DNA from: Pseudomonas sp. MWU13-2100
Lineage (GTDB): Bacteria > Pseudomonadota > Gammaproteobacteria > Pseudomonadales > Pseudomonadaceae
Assembly: GCF_023242365.1 (NCBI RefSeq)
Contig: NZ_JALLIX010000030.1
Location: 16,785 to 80,784 of the forward strand
Length of the DNA stretch: 64,000 nucleotides
Direction: 5' to 3'
The translations under genes and the position numbers were made by a program. The notes under the pieces are model-generated. The model was given only the letters and a program-made list of their open reading frames with translations, did not search any database and was not told the origin of the DNA. Below are positions 45,049 through 54,146 of the stretch, in pieces (positions within the stretch are counted from its first letter, which is position 1; every line of letters begins with the position of its first letter).

Positions 45049-45066
45049 AAAGGGTGTGCAATCCGC

Positions 45067-45549
45067 TTATTGAACGGTTTGCGCGCCTTCTTCCTGCAGA
45101 CGCTGCAGCTCTTGCGCGTACAGGGCATCAAAGTTCACCGGGGCCAGCATCAACGCCGGGAACGAACCACGGGTGACCAGGCTGTCCAGGGTTTCACGGG
45201 CGTACGGGAACAGGATGTTCGGGCAGAATGCACCCAGGGTATGGCTCATGGAAGCCGCATCGAGGTTCTTGATCAGGAAGATACCGGCCTGCTGCACTTC
45301 AGCAATGAAGGCCACTTCGTCACCGTTCTTCACGGTCACCGACAGGGTCAGCACCACCTCGTGGAAGTCGCCTTCCAGGGCTTTCTGACGGGTATTGAGG
45401 TCCAGGCCAACGCTCGGTTCCCACTGCTGGCGGAAGATCGCCGGGCTTTTCGGGGCTTCGAAGGACAGGTCGCGCACGTAGATACGCTGCAAGGAGAATT
45501 GCGGTTGGCTATCTTCTTCGGTGGCAGCAGTGTTCTGTTGGTCAGTCAT
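45067..45549 (-). CDS. secB: Protein-export chaperone SecB
   Basis: 160 residues, tetrameric cytosolic chaperone that delivers unfolded precursors to SecA. Typical segments: FSLQRIYVRDLSFEAPKSPAIF (substrate groove), FIAEVQQAGIFLIKN, CPNILFPYARETLDSLVTRG and FPALMLAPVNFDALYAQ. Third gene of the rhodanese-grxC-secB unit (order of transcription), the usual arrangement in gamma-proteobacteria. Confidence 0.97.
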   Translation of the reverse strand: MTDQQNTAATEEDSQPQFSLQRIYVRDLSFEAPKSPAIFRQQWEPSVGLDLNTRQKALEGDFHEVVLTLSVTVKNGDEVAFIAEVQQAGIFLIKNLDAASMSHTLGAFCPNILFPYARETLDSLVTRGSFPALMLAPVNFDALYAQELQRLQEEGAQTVQ

Positions 45550-45596
45550 CGCAGCAGATCCTTCTTGATCTTCAGGTCTTTAAAGGGTTGGGGGAA

Positions 45597-45851
45597 TCAA
45601 GCTTCTAGCAACGCATCCAGCTTGCCGGCGCGCTCGAGGGCGAACAGGTCATCGCAGCCACCGATATGCCGGTCGCCGATCCAGATTTGCGGCACGGAAG
45701 TACGCCCCGCTTTCTGGGCCATTTCAGCACGCACCTGCGGCTTGCCGTCGACCTTGATTTCGTCGAAGGCAACCTTCTTGCTGCCGAGCAACGACTTGGC
45801 GCGCATGCAGTAAGGGCAGTAATCACTGGAATAAACGACGACCTGGCTCAT
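45597..45851 (-). CDS. grxC: Glutaredoxin 3
   Basis: 84 residues. Dithiol active site CPYC (residues 12-15), cis-Pro region TSVPQIWIGDRHIGGCDDL for glutathione binding. Cytosolic thiol-disulfide reductase using glutathione. One base separates its start from the stop of the rhodanese gene, so the two are coupled. Confidence 0.97.
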   Translation of the reverse strand: MSQVVVYSSDYCPYCMRAKSLLGSKKVAFDEIKVDGKPQVRAEMAQKAGRTSVPQIWIGDRHIGGCDDLFALERAGKLDALLEA

Positions 45852-45852
45852 A

Positions 45853-46266
45853 TCACTTCACCAGCGGCAGATTGTCGGCTTTCCAGCTGGAAATACCGCC
45901 GGACAGCTTGGCGGCAGTGAAACCGGCCTTGAGCAGTTCGCGGGCGTGAGTCCCGGAGTGCTGGCCCTGGGCGTCGACCAGAATCAGGGTCTTGGCCTTG
46001 TGCTTTTCCAGTTCGCCGATGCGAGCCATCAGTTTGTCCTGGGGAATGTTCAGCGCGCCGACGATATGACCGGCGGCAAACTCCTTGCTCGCACGCAAGT
46101 CGATGACCACGCCCTGGTCCTGGTTGACCAGGGCGGTCAACTGGCCGGTGCTCAGGCTGGCGCCGCCGCGGCTCATTTCATGGGCAATCAGCAAGGCCAG
46201 CAGGAGCACGAAGGCGCCGGCTAACAGATAGTGGCTAGTGGCAAATGCAATCAGGTGATCGACCAT
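45853..46266 (-). CDS. Membrane-anchored rhodanese-like protein without catalytic Cys
   Basis: 137 residues of the YibN type: an N-terminal TM helix (SHYLLAGAFVLLLALLIAHE) then a rhodanese fold (VVIDLRASKEFAAGHIVGALNIP). The active-site loop reads VDAQGQHSG at residues 97-105 where active enzymes have Cys-x-x-G-x-R-S, so Asp98 occupies the persulfide Cys position. It should not transfer sulfur. First gene of the unit with grxC and secB; divergent from gpmI. Confidence 0.9.
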   Translation of the reverse strand: MVDHLIAFATSHYLLAGAFVLLLALLIAHEMSRGGASLSTGQLTALVNQDQGVVIDLRASKEFAAGHIVGALNIPQDKLMARIGELEKHKAKTLILVDAQGQHSGTHARELLKAGFTAAKLSGGISSWKADNLPLVK

Positions 46267-46414
46267 CAGGAGGTTCCAGGGCGTTAAAATGTGGGCCAGT
46301 ATACACAGCCGTCAAGGTCGGCCAAACCCCGCCCGGCGGTGACTGTCTTTGAACTTGGCTTTAAACTGCGACTCTTTTTCCCATGACCTTTCAATCCAGC
46401 CGCGAGAGCCATCC

Positions 46415-47950
46415 ATGACTACCACGCCTAAACCTTTGGTCCTGATCATCCTGGATGGCTTCGGTCACAGTGAGAGCCATGACTACAACGCCGTCTATTC
46501 GGCGAAAAAACCCGTACTCGACCGCCTCAAAGCCACCCAGCCCAACGGCCTGATCTCCGGCTCCGGCATGGATGTCGGCCTGCCGGACGGTCAAATGGGC
46601 AACTCCGAAGTCGGCCACATGAACCTCGGCGCCGGCCGGGTGGTGTACCAGGACTTCACCCGCGTGACCAAGTCGATCCGCGACGGCGAGTTCTTCGAGA
46701 ACCCGACGATCTGCACGGCGGTGGACAAGGCCGTGAGCGCCGGCAAGGCGGTGCACATCCTCGGCCTGCTGTCCGAAGGGGGCGTGCACAGCCACCAGGA
46801 CCACCTGGTGGCCATGGCCGAGCTGGCCTTCAAGCGCGGTGCCGAGAAGATCTACCTGCACGCCTTCCTCGACGGCCGCGACACCCCGCCGAAAAGCGCC
46901 CAGTCGTCCATCGAGCTGCTGGACGAAACCTTCCGCACCCTGGGCAAGGGCCGCATCGCCAGCCTGATCGGTCGTTACTTCGCCATGGACCGCGACAACC
47001 GCTGGGACCGCGTGTCCCAGGCCTACAACCTGATCGTCGACGGCCAGGCCGAATTCCAGGCCCCTACTGCCCAGGAAGGCCTGCAAGCCGCCTATGAACG
47101 TGGCGAGAGCGACGAATTCGTCAAGGCCACCTCGATCGGCGAAAAAGTCACCGTCGAAGACGGCGATGCCGTGGTGTTCATGAACTTCCGCGCCGACCGC
47201 GCCCGCGAACTGACCCGGGTGTTCGTCGAAGACGGCTTCAAGGACTTCGAACGCGTCCGCCAGCCGAAACTGGCCGGTTTCATCATGCTGACCCAGTACG
47301 CCGCCAGCATTCACACGCCGTCGGCCTTCGCCCCGGGCAGCCTGGAAAACGTGCTGGGCGACTACCTGGCGAAAAACGGCAAGACCCAGCTGCGGATCGC
47401 TGAAACCGAGAAATACGCCCACGTGACCTTTTTCTTCTCCGGCGGTCGCGAAGAACCCTTCCCGGGCGAGGAGCGCATCCTGATCCCGTCGCCGAAAGTC
47501 GCCACCTACGACCTGCAACCGGAAATGAGCGCCCCCGAAGTCACCGACCGCATCGTCGATGCCATCGAACACCAGCGCTATGACGTGATCGTGGTCAACT
47601 ACGCCAACGGCGACATGGTCGGCCACAGCGGCGTGTTCGATGCGGCCGTTAAAGCAGTGGAATGCCTGGATTTGTGTGTAGGACGTATCGTCGAAGCCCT
47701 GGAGAAGGTTGGCGGCGAAGCGCTGATCACCGCCGACCACGGCAACGTCGAGCAAATGGAAGACGAATCCACCGGCCAGGCCCACACCGCCCATACCACC
47801 GAGCCGGTACCGTTCATCTATGTCGGCAAGCGGCCCCTGAAGGTCCGTGAAGGCGGCGTGCTGGCGGATGTCGCACCGACCATGCTCATGCTGATGGGCC
47901 TGAAACAGCCGAAAGAGATGACTGGCACATCGATCCTGACTGATATCTAA
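46415..47950 (+). CDS. gpmI: 2,3-bisphosphoglycerate-independent phosphoglycerate mutase
   Basis: Interconverts 3- and 2-phosphoglycerate with Mn2+. 511 residues from the ATG at 46415 (MTTTPKPLVLIILDGFG). Metal and phospho-Ser site: LIILDGFGHSE and MGNSEVGHMNLGAGRVVYQD (the nucleophile Ser), HSHQDHL, FFFSGGREEPFPGEER, HSGVFDAAVKAVE and TADHGNVEQM. Start of a block gpmI-envC-ctpA-yibQ, with a hairpin between the first two. Confidence 0.97.
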   Translation: MTTTPKPLVLIILDGFGHSESHDYNAVYSAKKPVLDRLKATQPNGLISGSGMDVGLPDGQMGNSEVGHMNLGAGRVVYQDFTRVTKSIRDGEFFENPTICTAVDKAVSAGKAVHILGLLSEGGVHSHQDHLVAMAELAFKRGAEKIYLHAFLDGRDTPPKSAQSSIELLDETFRTLGKGRIASLIGRYFAMDRDNRWDRVSQAYNLIVDGQAEFQAPTAQEGLQAAYERGESDEFVKATSIGEKVTVEDGDAVVFMNFRADRARELTRVFVEDGFKDFERVRQPKLAGFIMLTQYAASIHTPSAFAPGSLENVLGDYLAKNGKTQLRIAETEKYAHVTFFFSGGREEPFPGEERILIPSPKVATYDLQPEMSAPEVTDRIVDAIEHQRYDVIVVNYANGDMVGHSGVFDAAVKAVECLDLCVGRIVEALEKVGGEALITADHGNVEQMEDESTGQAHTAHTTEPVPFIYVGKRPLKVREGGVLADVAPTMLMLMGLKQPKEMTGTSILTDI

Positions 47951-47998
47951 ACGCCACAAATCAGACGGCCACTTGCCTGTGGCCTACCTCTTTATCGG

Positions 47999-48036
47999 AA
48001 ACGCCTGAAAGCAACCGCTTTTGGGCGTTTTTTTTG
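47999..48036 (+). terminator. Terminator after gpmI
   Basis: AAACGCCTGAAAGC-AACC-GCTTTTGGGCGTTTTTTTT; stem with one internal bulge followed by eight T. A smaller hairpin GGCCAC/GTGGCC lies at 47967-47984. Confidence 0.85.
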
Positions 48037-48088
48037 CAGCTCGCGGCGGGCATACTAGGGCGTCTCGTTCCCAGGTGTCGCCCGCCCC

Positions 48089-49375
48089 ATGCTTCGCGCC
48101 CTTATCGCCCTAGCCCTGATCTGCCTGCTCCAACCGGCCTTTGCCGACGAGCGCGCACAAACCCAGCAGCAGTTGGACGCCACGCGTCACGATATCGCTG
48201 AGCTGAAAAAGCTCCTGGGCAAATTGCAGGAAGAAAAATCCGGCGTGCAGAAAGAGCTGCGCGGCACCGAAACCGAGATGGGCAAGCTGGAGAAGCAGGT
48301 CGACGCCCTGCAAAAAGAGCTGAAAAAGAGCGAAAGCGAACTGCAGCGGCTCGATGGAGAGAAAAAAAAACTCCAGAGCGCGCGCACTGAACAGCAGCGA
48401 CTGATCGCCATCCAGGCCCGCGCCGCCTACCAGGGCGGCCGCCAGGAGTACCTCAAGCTGTTGCTCAACCAGCAAAACCCGGAAAAATTCGCCCGCACCC
48501 TGACTTATTACGATTACCTGAGCCAGGCGCGCATGGAGCAGTTGAAGAACTTCAACGAAACCCTGCGCCAATTGGCCAATGTCGAGAAAGACATCAATCT
48601 GCAGCAGGCCCAGTTGCTCGTGCAGAAAAGCAGCCTGGACAGCCAGCGCGACGAACTGGACAAGGTCCGCAAGGAACGCCAGGCGGCCCTGGCCAAGCTC
48701 AGTGACGACGTGAAAGCCCGCGACCAGAAGCTCGCCGCGCGCGAACAGGACCAGGCCGACCTGTCGAAAGTCCTCAAGACCATCGAAGAAACCCTGGCGC
48801 GCCAGGCCCGTGAGGCGGAGGAGGCGCGCCAGAAAGCGCTGCTCGCCCAGCAGGAAGCCGAAAAAAAGCGCCAGCGTGAGGCTGCGCTCGCCAATGACGA
48901 CAGCCCACGCCCGCCGCGTAAAACTACGCCTGGAGCCCTGGTATCGAGTGCGGGAGAATCCTTCGGCGGCCCTTTTGCCGCAGCGCGCGGCAAACTTCCA
49001 TGGCCAGTTGATGGTCGATTGCTTGCGCGCTTTGGTGAAACCCGTGGCGATGACGCCCGGACCAAGTGGGACGGGGTGATGATCAGCGCCGCCGCCGGCA
49101 GCCAGGTGCACGCCGTGCACGGTGGCCGCGTAGTGTTCGCCGATTGGTTGCGGGGCGCCGGTTTGCTGGTCATTCTGGACCACGGCAACGGTTACCTGAG
49201 CCTCTACGGACACAACCAGACGCTGCTCAAGTCCGCGGGCGATGTGGTAAAAGCCGGTGAGTCGATCTCTACTGTAGGCAACAGTGGCGGTCAGGACGCA
49301 CCCGCCTTGTATTTCGCTATACGTCAGCAGGGTCACCCGAGTGATCCGGCCCAATGGTGCCGCGCCCAAGGATAG
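48089..49375 (+). CDS. envC: EnvC-like murein hydrolase activator
   Basis: 428 residues. Signal peptide MLRALIALALICLLQPAFA, long coiled coil (about 20-270, heptads such as KKLLGKLQEEKSGVQKELRG), then a C-terminal LytM/M23 domain (WPVDGRLLARFGETRG, VHAVHGGRVVFADWLRGAGLLVILDHGNGYLSLYGHN). The zinc ligands are degenerate: the HxGxD site reads KWDGV and the HxH site ALYFAIR, so it should not cut peptidoglycan itself. This matches EnvC, which activates amidases at the division septum and works with FtsEX. Confidence 0.93.
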   Translation: MLRALIALALICLLQPAFADERAQTQQQLDATRHDIAELKKLLGKLQEEKSGVQKELRGTETEMGKLEKQVDALQKELKKSESELQRLDGEKKKLQSARTEQQRLIAIQARAAYQGGRQEYLKLLLNQQNPEKFARTLTYYDYLSQARMEQLKNFNETLRQLANVEKDINLQQAQLLVQKSSLDSQRDELDKVRKERQAALAKLSDDVKARDQKLAAREQDQADLSKVLKTIEETLARQAREAEEARQKALLAQQEAEKKRQREAALANDDSPRPPRKTTPGALVSSAGESFGGPFAAARGKLPWPVDGRLLARFGETRGDDARTKWDGVMISAAAGSQVHAVHGGRVVFADWLRGAGLLVILDHGNGYLSLYGHNQTLLKSAGDVVKAGESISTVGNSGGQDAPALYFAIRQQGHPSDPAQWCRAQG

Positions 49376-49405
49376 GCCGGCATCTTAATCAGGAGTTCGT
49401 TCGAC

Positions 49406-50728
49406 ATGTTGCATTTGTCCCGCCTCACCTCGCTGGCCCTGACGATCGCCCTGGTGATCGGTGCGCCCCACGCGTTCGCTGCGCAACCTGCCCAGCCCGC
49501 GCCGGCTGCCGCTGCTCCAGCCGTCACCGCCAAGGCCCCGCTGCCGCTCGACGAGCTGCGCACCTTTGCCGAGGTCATGGACCGGATCAAGGCCGCCTAT
49601 GTCGAACCGGTGGACGACAAGACCCTGCTGGAGAATGCCATCAAGGGCATGCTCAGCAACCTTGACCCGCATTCCGCCTACCTCGGGCCGGACGACTTCG
49701 CCCAGCTGCAGGAAGACACCAGCGGCGAATTCGGCGGCCTGGGCATCGAAGTCGGCATGGAAGACAACTTCGTCAAGGTGGTCTCGCCGATCGACGACAC
49801 CCCGGCGTCCAAGGCCGGCGTGCAGGCCGGCGACCTGATCGTCAAGATCAACGGCCAGCCGACCCGTGGCCAGACCATGACCGAAGCCGTCGACAAGATG
49901 CGCGGCAAGGTTGGTCAGAAGATCACCCTGACCCTGGTCCGCAACGGCGGCGCGCCGTTCGACGTGACCCTGACCCGGGCAATCATCCGCACCAAGAGCG
50001 TGCGCAGCCAGTTGCTGGAAAACGGCTACGGCTATATCCGCATCACCCAGTTCCAGGTCAAGACCGGCGAAGAGGTCTCCAAGGCGCTGGCGGCCCTGCG
50101 CAAGGAAAACGGCAAGAAGCTCAACGGCATCGTCCTCGACCTGCGCAACAACCCCGGCGGCGTGTTGCAGGCGGCGGTGGAAGTGGTCGACCACTTCATC
50201 ACCAAGGGCCTGATCGTCTACACCAAGGGCCGGATCGCCAACTCCGAACTGCGCTTCTCGGCCACCGGCCACGACGAAAGCGAAGCGGTGCCGATGGTGG
50301 TCCTGATCAACGGCGGTAGCGCCTCGGCGTCGGAAATCGTCGCCGGCGCCCTGCAAGACCAGAAACGCGCGGTGCTGATGGGCACCACCAGCTTCGGCAA
50401 GGGTTCGGTACAGACCGTGCTGCCGCTGAGCAATGACCGCGCGCTGAAAATCACCACCGCGCTGTACTTCACCCCCAACGGGCGCTCGATCCAGGCCCAG
50501 GGCATCATCCCCGACGTCGAAGTACGCCAGGCCAAGGTCACCGGCGCCCAGGATGACGAGACCTTCAAGGAAGCCGATCTGCAAGGTCACCTGGGCAACG
50601 GCAACGGCGGCGCCGACAAGCCGAGCGTCAAGGCGGCCAAGGCCAAGCCACGCCTGCAGGACGACGACTACCAGTTGGGCCAGGCGCTGAGCCTGCTCAA
50701 GGGCCTGAGCGTGACACGCGGCAACTGA
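49406..50728 (+). CDS. ctpA: Carboxy-terminal processing protease, S41 family
   Basis: 440 residues. Signal peptide to about residue 27 (AFAAQPAQ), an Ala/Pro-rich linker, a PDZ domain (LGIEVGMEDNFVKVVSPIDDTPASKAGVQAGDLIVKINGQP), and the S41 core with catalytic Ser in INGGSASASEIVAGAL and Lys in GTTSFGKGSVQT. Periplasmic; cleaves at C-terminal hydrophobic tails, and CtpA-type enzymes in Pseudomonas degrade peptidoglycan hydrolases, which fits the adjacent envC. The next gene starts one base after its stop. Confidence 0.95.
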   Translation: MLHLSRLTSLALTIALVIGAPHAFAAQPAQPAPAAAAPAVTAKAPLPLDELRTFAEVMDRIKAAYVEPVDDKTLLENAIKGMLSNLDPHSAYLGPDDFAQLQEDTSGEFGGLGIEVGMEDNFVKVVSPIDDTPASKAGVQAGDLIVKINGQPTRGQTMTEAVDKMRGKVGQKITLTLVRNGGAPFDVTLTRAIIRTKSVRSQLLENGYGYIRITQFQVKTGEEVSKALAALRKENGKKLNGIVLDLRNNPGGVLQAAVEVVDHFITKGLIVYTKGRIANSELRFSATGHDESEAVPMVVLINGGSASASEIVAGALQDQKRAVLMGTTSFGKGSVQTVLPLSNDRALKITTALYFTPNGRSIQAQGIIPDVEVRQAKVTGAQDDETFKEADLQGHLGNGNGGADKPSVKAAKAKPRLQDDDYQLGQALSLLKGLSVTRGN

Positions 50729-50729
50729 G

Positions 50730-51506
50730 GTGCGCCGCTGGCTACTGCTCCTGACCGGCTGTTTGATCGGTGTTGCCCAGGCGACGCCGACCGAGTCGCC
50801 GGTCCCGGTCAAGGCCTACCTGACCCTGATTATCGATGACCTGGGGCAGAACCTGCCCCGGGATCGTCGGGTGCTGGCCCTGCCCGGGCCGGTCACCCCG
50901 TCGATCATGCCCGATACCCCGCACGCCGCCGAATTCGCCCGCGAGGCCCATGCCGCCGGCAAGATCGTCATGCTGCACATGCCCATGGACCCGGCCACCG
51001 GCCCTTTCGCCTGGCATCCCGAACTGCCCCTCGATGAATTGAAAACGCGCCTGGCCGCGGCCTTCAAGGCCGTGCCCTTTACCAGCGGGATCAACAACCA
51101 TGAAGGCAGCCGCATGACCGCCGAACCGCTGGCCATGGCCTGGCTGATGGGTGAGTTGCAGCGGCGCAACAAGTTCTTCGTCGACAGCCGCACCAGCGCC
51201 AAGACCGTCGCCGCGGCCGAAGCACAGAAGATCGGCCTGGCCAGCGTGTCACGGGATGTCTTCCTCGACAATGAACGCACTGAACCGGCCATTACCGCGC
51301 AACTGGAAGAGGCGATCCGACTGGCGCGCAAGCACGGCTCGGCGGTGGTGATCGGCCACCCGTACCCGCAGACACTGGCGGTCCTGGAACGCGAGCTGCC
51401 CAAGCTCAAGGAGCAGGGCATCGACTGGATCGACATCAAGTCGATGATCGCCCTGCGCGGCAACCAGGCGAGCGAAGCTCACGGCAAGCAGGGCATTTAT
51501 CGCTGA
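50730..51506 (+). CDS. yibQ: Divergent polysaccharide deacetylase family protein (YibQ)
   Basis: 258 residues from a GTG at 50730, one base after the ctpA stop. Signal peptide RRWLLLLTGCLIGVAQA. The DUF610/divergent-deacetylase fold is seen in LTLIIDDLGQNLPRDRRVLALPGPVTPSIMPDTPHA, IVMLHMPMDPATG, INNHEGSRMT, FFVDSRTSAKTVA and VVIGHPYPQTL. Motif Asp-Asp and His residues are kept, but whether it is an active deacetylase is unclear. Completes the envC-ctpA-yibQ set. Confidence 0.92.
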   Translation: MRRWLLLLTGCLIGVAQATPTESPVPVKAYLTLIIDDLGQNLPRDRRVLALPGPVTPSIMPDTPHAAEFAREAHAAGKIVMLHMPMDPATGPFAWHPELPLDELKTRLAAAFKAVPFTSGINNHEGSRMTAEPLAMAWLMGELQRRNKFFVDSRTSAKTVAAAEAQKIGLASVSRDVFLDNERTEPAITAQLEEAIRLARKHGSAVVIGHPYPQTLAVLERELPKLKEQGIDWIDIKSMIALRGNQASEAHGKQGIYR

Positions 51507-51519
51507 GCGGTTAGAACCC

Positions 51520-52275
51520 TTACAGGTACCGACCGAAGGCCTGATCCACCACGCCTTCACGGCGGAGCTGATCGAGCGCCGACTGCAACTTGGCGACGAC
51601 CGCGTCGGGCACCTCTATGTTCAGGGCCAGGTAAAGCGAGGCGCTGTTGAAACGCAAGATCGTCTTGAGCCCGGAAATACCCTCCTGTCGCGCCAGGTAG
51701 CGTCCGGCGGGATCGCCCGAGGCCCACAGATCGATCTGGCCGTCGACCAGCTTCTTCGCATTATCCTGGTCACGCAGGGCCAGTACCGGGCTGAATCGGT
51801 GCTGCGCCAGGTATTCGGCGATGGCGTCGCCCTTGTAGGCGCCGACCTTGTAGCGCTGCGCCTGCTCCAGGCTCGACAAGGCGATCGGGCTGTCAGCCTT
51901 GGCCAGCAGCACCCAGTCGTCCGGGCCAATCGGGCCGACCCACTTGAACAGCTTCTCGCGCTCCGGCAGCCGGGCCATGACAAACACCCCGTAGCCGGGC
52001 TTTTCCAGGGCGAGTTTGTAGATACGCTCCCAGGGGAAACGCAGGGTCAGGCTGTAGGAAATACCGGCGCGCTTGAAGGTTTCCCGCACGATATCGGCGG
52101 CGATGCCTTCGATGTTCTCGTCCTTGGCGAAGTTCTTGCCGTTTTTCGCCATGTTGTAGGGCGGGAAGTTCTCCGTCAGCAGGACAATGCCGTCATCGGC
52201 TGCGTCCGCCGCACCCGCCGTGCCCGACAACAGTCCGAACAGGCAAAAGAGCGCAAGGAAAAAGCGTTTAGACAT
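51520..52275 (-). CDS. Periplasmic solute-binding protein, family 3
   Basis: 251 residues from the ATG at 52275 (MSKRFFLALFCLFGLLSGTAGA, signal peptide). SBP_bac_3 features: VLLTENFPPYNM, EGIAADIVRETFKRAG, RFPWERIYKLALE, ERLFKWVGPI-like segment and DLWASGDPAGRYLARQ. The segment ALRDQDNAKKLVDGQIDLW is typical of amino-acid binders. No transporter genes adjoin it, so it may be an orphan receptor or binding protein. Faces yibQ tail to tail. Confidence 0.88.
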   Translation of the reverse strand: MSKRFFLALFCLFGLLSGTAGAADAADDGIVLLTENFPPYNMAKNGKNFAKDENIEGIAADIVRETFKRAGISYSLTLRFPWERIYKLALEKPGYGVFVMARLPEREKLFKWVGPIGPDDWVLLAKADSPIALSSLEQAQRYKVGAYKGDAIAEYLAQHRFSPVLALRDQDNAKKLVDGQIDLWASGDPAGRYLARQEGISGLKTILRFNSASLYLALNIEVPDAVVAKLQSALDQLRREGVVDQAFGRYL

Positions 52276-52490
52276 AGTAGGCAACCGGAATCCGTGGCGT
52301 GCCCAAGAGTGCCTTGGGCCCGCAATCATGTCTACCGCCCCTCGACACCTTTGCGGCGCAACCGCTCAGAGTATGGGCCAGGGTCATCACGGGTGAGGCA
52401 ATTGAATACCGCCAACCCGCAGTGCGCACCTGATTTAGTTGAGAACACCGGCCAGCGCCGGTTTCACTCAATTAATAAAGGTACAACTCG

Positions 52491-54080
52491 ATGAGATTGA
52501 TTTCCTTTCTACTGCTGGGCGTGCTTTTTTCACTGAGTTCACAGGGGCATGCACAAAGCAGGGACTATGGTGAAAGCCTGCAAAACTTCACGGCGGCAAA
52601 GCTTCTTGAAAATGCGGGTGGATCCCACGATCACTGGCGAGGCATAGGACGCCTGAGCAACGGCGATTGCACCGCCACACTGCTCGATACCCGAGATACC
52701 TCCACAAACGGGCCAACTCCCGCCTATGTGCTGACCGCAGGACACTGCATCGAAAGCACCAACGGAAACATCGTGACCGACCGACCGATCTGGGGACTGA
52801 TGCGCTTCAATTACTTCGTTGACACCACGCCCCAGGAATACCGTGTGAAAAAGGTGGCGTGGCGAAGCATGCAAGGCGTTGATATGGCCATTATTGAGCT
52901 GGATGTCAGCCTTCAAAAACTCATCAGTGAGGGTATCCAGCCACTGAAATTGGCCCGGCAAAAACCTGCCGACGGAACGGATGTCTTGATCGTGAGTGCC
53001 CCGCAGGGCCTCGTCCCGACCGACTTCAAAAAAAACAAGCTGCGCATGGCCGCCTGCACCTTACAGCCCGCCAACGAGCTTGTTGAAGGCCCGTGGGTAT
53101 GGCGAAACACAATGATGACCCGCTGCAAGGACATCGCGGGAGGCAGTTCAGGAGGCCCGATTCTCGATCGCTATTCCAACGAGATCATCGGCGTCATGGG
53201 CACAGGCAATCTAAAGGATGGACTCGTTCCATGCCGCATGGAAGCCCCCTGTACGCCGGTCGCCAAGTTTTATACGGCGACGCCAGGAAATGTATACGGG
53301 AACCCGGCTGATTTTCTCGGTCAGTGTTTCCCGCAAGGTCGTATCGTCAATAACGCGACCTGGTCTTGTCCGCTCTATCCAGTATTTACTACCGTGAGCA
53401 CCGACCGGAATGCACCGCAAAGATATCTGCCGCTCAAGAAACAAGCTGACGGGAGTACAGAAACTCCGACCTGGAATTACCGCTTTTCCATCGACACCGA
53501 TTTCTATCGCCACAAAACCGTTCGTAGTGCAAAGGACTGCGAAAAGCCCTACTACTATAGCGATGCCTTGAGCTCCACCGACGCGTTTATCAACTCCCGG
53601 ATCGGTACCCAGCCTGGCTACTATTTCCTATGCATTGTCGGCGTCGAATCCGCGACCCAGAGACCTTCATTCGGGCTCATGGGTAACGCTCTTTCCCTTC
53701 CGGTGGAAATCCTCGCGGATCCCCCCATAAGCCAGCCCGTCCTGTCATTCACAGGTCTCAGGGTCAATCTGGCAAGCAACGAAGAACCGAATCGAACCTA
53801 CTCCTACAAATTCGGCCCGGTGGATGCAACAGATTGCTCAAAGAAGGACAACTACGTTACCTCCACCCACCTGAATCTGCAGTTTGCAGAGACGGTACTA
53901 CCGATGAAACTTTGCACCATTGCCCACGCCCCATCAGGACAGGCATCCGAGCCGAGAACTGATTTACTGAGCTCCCAGATAACAGCGCAACCGCCTGTAC
54001 GACAGCCCCATGTGCCAGCGCGCCCGCAACCGCCCGTACGACAGCTCAATGTGCCAGCGCGTCCACACCCCGAGAGCTGA
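52491..54080 (+). CDS. Secreted trypsin-like serine protease with repeat tail
   Basis: 529 residues. Signal peptide MRLISFLLLGVLFSLSSQGHA. S1-type triad: His85 (LTAGHC), Asp131 (GVDMAIIELD) and Ser220 (GGSSGGP). Disulfide-type cysteines accompany it (DCTATLL, CTLQPANE, RCKDIAGG). A C-terminal half of about 250 residues (from about 290) is unrecognised, with regular YYFLCIVG and TYSYKFGPVDATDC segments that look like two beta repeats. The last 50 residues hold two 13-residue Pro/Arg repeats (QPPVRQPHVPARP type). Ordinary codon usage is looser and AT content higher than in flanking genes, suggesting a variable or acquired gene. Confidence 0.88.
   Translation: MRLISFLLLGVLFSLSSQGHAQSRDYGESLQNFTAAKLLENAGGSHDHWRGIGRLSNGDCTATLLDTRDTSTNGPTPAYVLTAGHCIESTNGNIVTDRPIWGLMRFNYFVDTTPQEYRVKKVAWRSMQGVDMAIIELDVSLQKLISEGIQPLKLARQKPADGTDVLIVSAPQGLVPTDFKKNKLRMAACTLQPANELVEGPWVWRNTMMTRCKDIAGGSSGGPILDRYSNEIIGVMGTGNLKDGLVPCRMEAPCTPVAKFYTATPGNVYGNPADFLGQCFPQGRIVNNATWSCPLYPVFTTVSTDRNAPQRYLPLKKQADGSTETPTWNYRFSIDTDFYRHKTVRSAKDCEKPYYYSDALSSTDAFINSRIGTQPGYYFLCIVGVESATQRPSFGLMGNALSLPVEILADPPISQPVLSFTGLRVNLASNEEPNRTYSYKFGPVDATDCSKKDNYVTSTHLNLQFAETVLPMKLCTIAHAPSGQASEPRTDLLSSQITAQPPVRQPHVPARPQPPVRQLNVPARPHPES
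53988..54065 (+). repeat. Tandem 39-bp repeat in the protease tail
   Basis: Two copies start at 53988 and 54027, encoding a 13-residue Pro/Arg unit each. A larger diverged duplication brackets them: the segment from 53952 (CCGAGAACTGATTTACTGAG) recurs from 54070 at a distance of 118 bp, which is out of frame. Confidence 0.8.
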
Positions 54081-54146
54081 TTGACCGAGCCCACGATAAC
54101 AGCGCATTACATGGTGCCAGCGGCCACCTGGGTTGAGCGTTGAAAC

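Noticed and set aside
46391..47959. 522-codon minus-strand frame opposite gpmI
   Set aside because: Antisense shadow with no domain pattern.
48089..49375. EnvC-like protein as an active M23 endopeptidase
   Set aside because: The HxGxD and HxH zinc motifs are degenerate, so an activator role is more likely.
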